A DNA stretch of 64,000 nt, taken from Methylotenera oryzisoli_B (GTDB lineage: Bacteria; Pseudomonadota; Gammaproteobacteria; Burkholderiales; Methylophilaceae). A program made the translations under genes and the position numbers. Shown here one piece after another: positions 60,719 to 64,000 of this stretch; positions within the stretch are counted from its first letter, which is position 1; each line of letters starts with the position of its first letter. A model generated the notes under the pieces. The model ran no database searches. It had not been told where the DNA came from and saw only the letters and a program-made list of their open reading frames with translations. The stretch lies in the NCBI GenBank assembly GCA_965613685.1, contig OZ277031.1:310001-374000 (forward strand), read 5' to 3'.

Positions 60719-60882
60719 TGCAGTGGGCAAGTTGGTCGGCTTTTTTCAATATGGGCGGTTACGCCTTTTATGTGTGGTTTTCTTTTGGTTTGACGGCACT
60801 ATGTGTGCTGTGGGAAGTCTATGCCCTTCGTCAACGCAGTCGCGATGCCTTGCATTTAGCGCAATTATTAGCACAGGATTAA
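60718..60882 (+). CDS. ccmD: haem exporter protein CcmD
   Basis: 54-residue single-span protein that stabilises the CcmABC-CcmE complex. The pattern SAFFNMGGYAFYVWFSFGLT (about 7-26) followed by a basic cytoplasmic segment ALRQRSRDAL is typical of CcmD. It starts in the TAATG overlap with ccmC and is followed by ccmE after 4 bp. Too short for most gene thresholds, but position and sequence make the call safe. Confidence 0.93.
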   Translation: MQWASWSAFFNMGGYAFYVWFSFGLTALCVLWEVYALRQRSRDALHLAQLLAQD

Positions 60883-60886
60883 TAGC

Positions 60887-61342
60887 ATGCTTAAAGCACG
60901 ACACAAACGCTTTATTTTAATTGGCATAGGATTGGCCTTAATAGGCTTGGCCGCCATGCTGATATTGAATGCCTTTCAAAGCAATATGGTGTTTTTCTAC
61001 ACGCCCAGCCAAGTGGCTAAAGGCGAGGTGCCGCACAACACCGGTTTCCGCATAGGCGGCTTGGTGGAGATGGGCAGCATTAAGCGCGGCGACGACGGCT
61101 TAACGGTGCATTTTGTGATTACCGACACCGCGCACACCGTGCCGGTGGAATACAAAGGCGTGTTGCCGGATTTGTTCAAAGAAGGCAAAGGCGTGGTGGC
61201 GCAGGGCAGCGTGGGCGCAGACGGCTTGTTCGTGGCCAGCGAAGTGTTGGCAAAACACGATGAAAACTACATGCCACCGGAAGCGGCGGCCGCATTAAAA
61301 AGCGCCCAAGAACAAAGTAAAACTTTAGTCATGCCCAAGTAA
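60887..61342 (+). CDS. ccmE: cytochrome c-type biogenesis haem chaperone CcmE
   Basis: Periplasmic OB-fold chaperone that binds haem covalently and passes it to CcmF. 151 residues: N-terminal anchor (about 9-28), FYTPSQVAKGE and GFRIGGLVEMGSIKRG in the barrel, and the haem-binding His in VLAKHDENYMPP (about 124-135; H...Y as in the family HxxxY motif). Downstream spacing to ccmF is 50 bp. Confidence 0.97.
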   Translation: MLKARHKRFILIGIGLALIGLAAMLILNAFQSNMVFFYTPSQVAKGEVPHNTGFRIGGLVEMGSIKRGDDGLTVHFVITDTAHTVPVEYKGVLPDLFKEGKGVVAQGSVGADGLFVASEVLAKHDENYMPPEAAAALKSAQEQSKTLVMPK

Positions 61343-61392
61343 TGTGGCATGGCATTCCAATAAGCACAGACCCTATCTAAAAGGACCTATAC

Positions 61393-63363
61393 GTGATTCC
61401 TGAAATTGGCCATTTTTCCCTAATTCTAGCCTTGCTGGTGGCGCTGACATTGGGCAGTTTTCCCATTATCGGTGCGGCGCGTGGTAACACGGTGTGGATG
61501 GGCTTAGCCAAACCCTTGTCGGCTTTGCAGTTTGCCTTGATTGCCTTTTCTTTTCTGTGTTTGGCTTACGCCTTTGCCGCTAAAGATTACTCGGTGGTGT
61601 ACGTGGCCAACAACTCCAATTCGCAGTTGCCATTGCAATTTCGCATCGCCGCAGTGTGGGGTGGTCATGAAGGGTCGTTGTTGCTATGGGCGCTGATTTT
61701 AAGCGTTTGGACTTTGGCCGTTAGCCTATTTTCTAAGCACATCCCCGATGCCATGCGCGCACGCATACTGGGCGTGATGGGCTTAATCAGCGTGGGCTTT
61801 TTGCTGTTTATGCTAATGGTGTCCAACCCGTTTGATCGCTTAATGCCGGCGGCCTTGGATGGCAAAGATTTAAACCCATTGTTGCAAGACCCGGGCATGA
61901 TCTTCCATCCACCTATGCTATACATGGGCTACGTGGGCTTTTCCGTGGCCTTTGCTTTTTCCATTGCCGCCCTGTTAGGTGGCCAGCTGGATGCGGCTTG
62001 GGCGCGCTGGTCGCGGCCATGGACCATCATTGCTTGGGTGTTTTTAACCGTCGGCATCATGGCCGGCAGTAACTGGGCTTATTACGAACTTGGCTGGGGC
62101 GGTTGGTGGTTTTGGGACGCGGTGGAAAATGCCTCCTTTATGCCTTGGTTGGTCGGCACCGCGCTCATACATTCGCTGGCGGTCACGGAAAAACGCGGCA
62201 GCTTTAAAGCTTGGACGGTGTTGTTGGCGATTTGTGCTTTTTCATTGAGTTTATTGGGCACGTTTTTAGTCCGTTCCGGCGTACTTACCTCGGTGCATGC
62301 CTTTGCCACCGATCCTAGACGCGGGGTGTTTATTCTGGCCTTTTTGGTGGTGGTGATAGGCGGCTCCTTGCTGCTGTTCGCTTGGCGCGCCAGCACAGTG
62401 GGGCGTGGTGGTAAATTTGATGTGGTGTCGCGAGAGAGCTTCTTGTTGGCTAATAACGTGTTGCTGGCGGTGGCCGCATTGTCCGTGTTACTGGGCACGC
62501 TATACCCCTTATTTTTAGACGCATTGAATTTAGGCAAAATCTCCGTCGGCCCTCCTTACTTTGACGCGGTGTTTGCGCCATTGATGGCGCCGGCTGTGTT
62601 CTTGATGGGCGTTGGCCCCATCGCCAGATGGAAAGACGCGGCCTTGCCAGAACTGTTCGTGCGTCTGCGTTGGGCCTTGGCGATTAGCGCTATCACGGCC
62701 ATTGTTCTGCCACTGCTGTTAGGCAATTTAACCCCCATGATAGGTTTGGGTTTGTTCTTGGCTTTTTGGGTGTTTGCCAGCAGTGCCGAATTGGTTTATC
62801 AGCGCTTGCGTAAATCCGAGGGTGGCTTGTTAGCTGGCATCGCTGCCAGCTCACGCTCATGGTGGGGCATGGTGATTGCACACTTAGGGATAGCCGTGTT
62901 TGTTTTAGGCGTGACCGTGGTCAAAGGCTTTGAATCGGAAATTGCCGTGAAAATGCACCCGGGTGACGTGGCGCATTTAGCCGGTTACGACTTTAGGTTT
63001 GATGGCGTGGAAAGCCGTAATGGCCCAAATTACACTGCCAATCATGGGCAAATCCATGTCAGCAAAAACGGTGTGTTGCGCACCGTTCTCGAGCCGGAAA
63101 AAAGGTTGTACACCGTCACTAACATGCCCATGAGTGAAGCCGGCATCAGCCCGCATTTAATACATGATTTGTATGCCTCCTTGGGCGAGCCATTAGACGG
63201 CGGCGCATGGAGTGTGCGCATCTACCACAAGCCCATGGTCGAGTGGATTTGGTTCGGTTGCTTGATGATGGCTTTTGGCGGCTTGCTGGCCATGTCAGAC
63301 AAACGCTACCGTTTGAATAAACAGGCTAAATCAGTCGCCACTGGCCAAGGTCAACGCGCATGA
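61393..63363 (+). CDS. ccmF: cytochrome c haem lyase subunit CcmF
   Basis: Large membrane protein that ligates haem to apocytochrome c. 656 residues, about 14-15 spans. WGGHEGSLLLWALILS (about 90-105), FHPPMLYMGYVGFSVAFAF (about 171-189), the WWD haem loop WGGWWFWDAVENASFMPWL (about 234-252) and GTFLVRSGVLTSVHAFA (about 294-310) are all present. The start is GTG 61393 with AAAGGA upstream. Its TGA overlaps the ccmG ATG (ATGA). Confidence 0.97.
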   Translation: MIPEIGHFSLILALLVALTLGSFPIIGAARGNTVWMGLAKPLSALQFALIAFSFLCLAYAFAAKDYSVVYVANNSNSQLPLQFRIAAVWGGHEGSLLLWALILSVWTLAVSLFSKHIPDAMRARILGVMGLISVGFLLFMLMVSNPFDRLMPAALDGKDLNPLLQDPGMIFHPPMLYMGYVGFSVAFAFSIAALLGGQLDAAWARWSRPWTIIAWVFLTVGIMAGSNWAYYELGWGGWWFWDAVENASFMPWLVGTALIHSLAVTEKRGSFKAWTVLLAICAFSLSLLGTFLVRSGVLTSVHAFATDPRRGVFILAFLVVVIGGSLLLFAWRASTVGRGGKFDVVSRESFLLANNVLLAVAALSVLLGTLYPLFLDALNLGKISVGPPYFDAVFAPLMAPAVFLMGVGPIARWKDAALPELFVRLRWALAISAITAIVLPLLLGNLTPMIGLGLFLAFWVFASSAELVYQRLRKSEGGLLAGIAASSRSWWGMVIAHLGIAVFVLGVTVVKGFESEIAVKMHPGDVAHLAGYDFRFDGVESRNGPNYTANHGQIHVSKNGVLRTVLEPEKRLYTVTNMPMSEAGISPHLIHDLYASLGEPLDGGAWSVRIYHKPMVEWIWFGCLMMAFGGLLAMSDKRYRLNKQAKSVATGQGQRA

Positions 63364-63887
63364 AAAAGGCATTAATCCCCTTCTCGCTGTTCATCATTAT
63401 GGCCGGCTTCCTTTTTAAGGGTCTGTTCTTAAACCCACGCGAAGTGCCTTCGCCATTGGTGGGCAAGCCGGCCCCGGCATTCAGTTTGCCGCGCCTGGAT
63501 CAGCCAGCTAAAACCTTCTCGCCTAAAGACATGCTAGGCCAAGTTTGGCTGTTTAACGTATGGGCATCCTGGTGCGGAGCGTGCCGTGACGAACACCCGC
63601 TATTGGTGGGGTTGGCCAAAACCGGTTTGGTGCCGGTGGTGGGCATGGATTACAAAGACACAGCGGCCGAGGCCGAACAATGGCTGACTGAGCGCGGCAA
63701 TCCCTACTTGTTAAGCGCGGTGGATGCCGATGGCCGAGTGGGCATTGATTATGGGGTTTACGGCGTGCCGGAAACCTATGTGATCGATAAAGCCGGGGTG
63801 ATTGCCTACAAACAAATAGGCCCGGTGACTCTGGAATCCTTGCGTGACGATATCCTGCCCTTGGTGAAACGGTTACAAGCACAATGA
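63360..63887 (+). CDS. ccmG: thiol:disulfide interchange protein CcmG (DsbE)
   Basis: Membrane-anchored periplasmic thioredoxin-like reductant of apocytochrome c CXXCH cysteines. 175 residues: anchor (about 5-23), VWASWCGACRDEHPLL with the redox pair WCGAC (about 68-72), the GMDYKDTAAEAEQWL insertion typical of CcmG, and the cis-Pro loop YGVPETYVID (about 138-147). The WCGAC pair differs from the E. coli WCPTC but is common elsewhere. Both ends overlap neighbours by 4 nt. Confidence 0.96.
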   Translation: MKKALIPFSLFIIMAGFLFKGLFLNPREVPSPLVGKPAPAFSLPRLDQPAKTFSPKDMLGQVWLFNVWASWCGACRDEHPLLVGLAKTGLVPVVGMDYKDTAAEAEQWLTERGNPYLLSAVDADGRVGIDYGVYGVPETYVIDKAGVIAYKQIGPVTLESLRDDILPLVKRLQAQ

Positions 63888-64000
63888 TTAAAAAATATTT
63901 ATTAAGTCTCGCATCAATTCTGCTATTGGCATTCACGCTGCAAGGCATGGCCAACGAAGCGCAACCTTTGCAATCCGATGCGGCGGTGGAAGCGCAAGTG
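63884..64000 (+). CDS. ccmH: cytochrome c maturation protein CcmH (CcmL), partial
   Basis: First 39 codons only; the gene runs off the right edge. A signal peptide (MIKKYLLSLASILLLAFTLQ...GMA) is followed by NEAQPLQSDAAVEAQV, the usual lead into the CcmH/CcmL domain whose LRCLVCQNQ redox motif would lie just outside the window. ATGA overlap with ccmG and operon position make the assignment likely. Confidence 0.85.
   Translation, partial: MIKKYLLSLASILLLAFTLQGMANEAQPLQSDAAVEAQV

Overview
The window reads as a compact chromosomal segment of a Gram-negative betaproteobacterium. Supporting signs are the gene neighbourhoods tgt-yajC-secD-secF, dciA / M23 peptidase / secA, rnfABCDGE-nth and clpS-clpA, a System I cytochrome c maturation operon, lipoproteins of the Bam and Mla pathways, and a K+-independent H+-pyrophosphatase. 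The style best fits Nitrosomonadales (Methylophilaceae- or Gallionellaceae-like), but the genus cannot be fixed from sequence reading alone. There is no complete phage, IS element or CRISPR array. One region (about 54.1-58.6 kb) is clearly accessory.

Layout. 1-4.7 kb: pgpA (cut by the left edge), thiL, mog, an exported PDZ protein, a cation/proton antiporter and darP. 4.7-9.8 kb: pmbA, mlaA, and the unit panD-rsfS-rlmH-phrB behind its own sigma70 promoter. 9.8-14.7 kb: a tight minus-strand run for cobalamin adenosylation, tRNA 3' processing or polyadenylation, folate, deoxynucleoside salvage and pantothenate (PduO-type adenosyltransferase, pcnB, folK, dgk-like kinase, panB, panC). 14.7-20.6 kb: murI, an unknown membrane protein, a zinc-finger protein, ilvE, a SCO protein, a hotdog thioesterase and hppA. 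20.8-25.3 kb: dciA, M23 peptidase, secA and a DUF1289 protein. 25.3-31.9 kb: the complete Rnf electron-transport operon with nth and a DUF1841 gene. 32-41 kb: dapA, bamC, a metallo-beta-lactamase-fold hydrolase, a tiny Ala/Glu-rich lipoprotein, roxA, pyrD, a GST, clpA and clpS. 41-54 kb: a CorC-type CBS protein, secF, secD, yajC, tgt, pssA, leuA with an unusual upstream region, an EamA exporter, a HAD phosphatase, ypjD and ffh.

The accessory stretch begins at a tRNA-Lys gene (54043-54117) with a textbook promoter and terminator. Downstream the DNA is visibly richer in A/T. It carries a SnoaL-like protein, a lone pterin carbinolamine dehydratase, two decayed tRNA-like fragments, a pair of diverged direct repeats and a YwqK/MORN-type pseudogene with two stops. 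It also holds a five-gene cassette that looks like a metal-handling system: a secreted His/Cys protein, an outer-membrane barrel-like protein, a MerP-like periplasmic HMA protein, a MerT-like membrane protein, and a 67-residue single-span membrane protein ending in a ten-cysteine tail. No merA, merR or metal ATPase accompanies it. This is my best candidate for a poorly described system.

The right end (58.7-64 kb) is the ccmABCDEFG(H) operon for haem delivery and c-type cytochrome maturation, cut by the right edge inside ccmH. Several genes start at TTG or GTG, and three small genes or gene candidates (the 35.2 kb lipoprotein, ccmD and the 48.1 kb leader ORF) are short enough to be missed easily.
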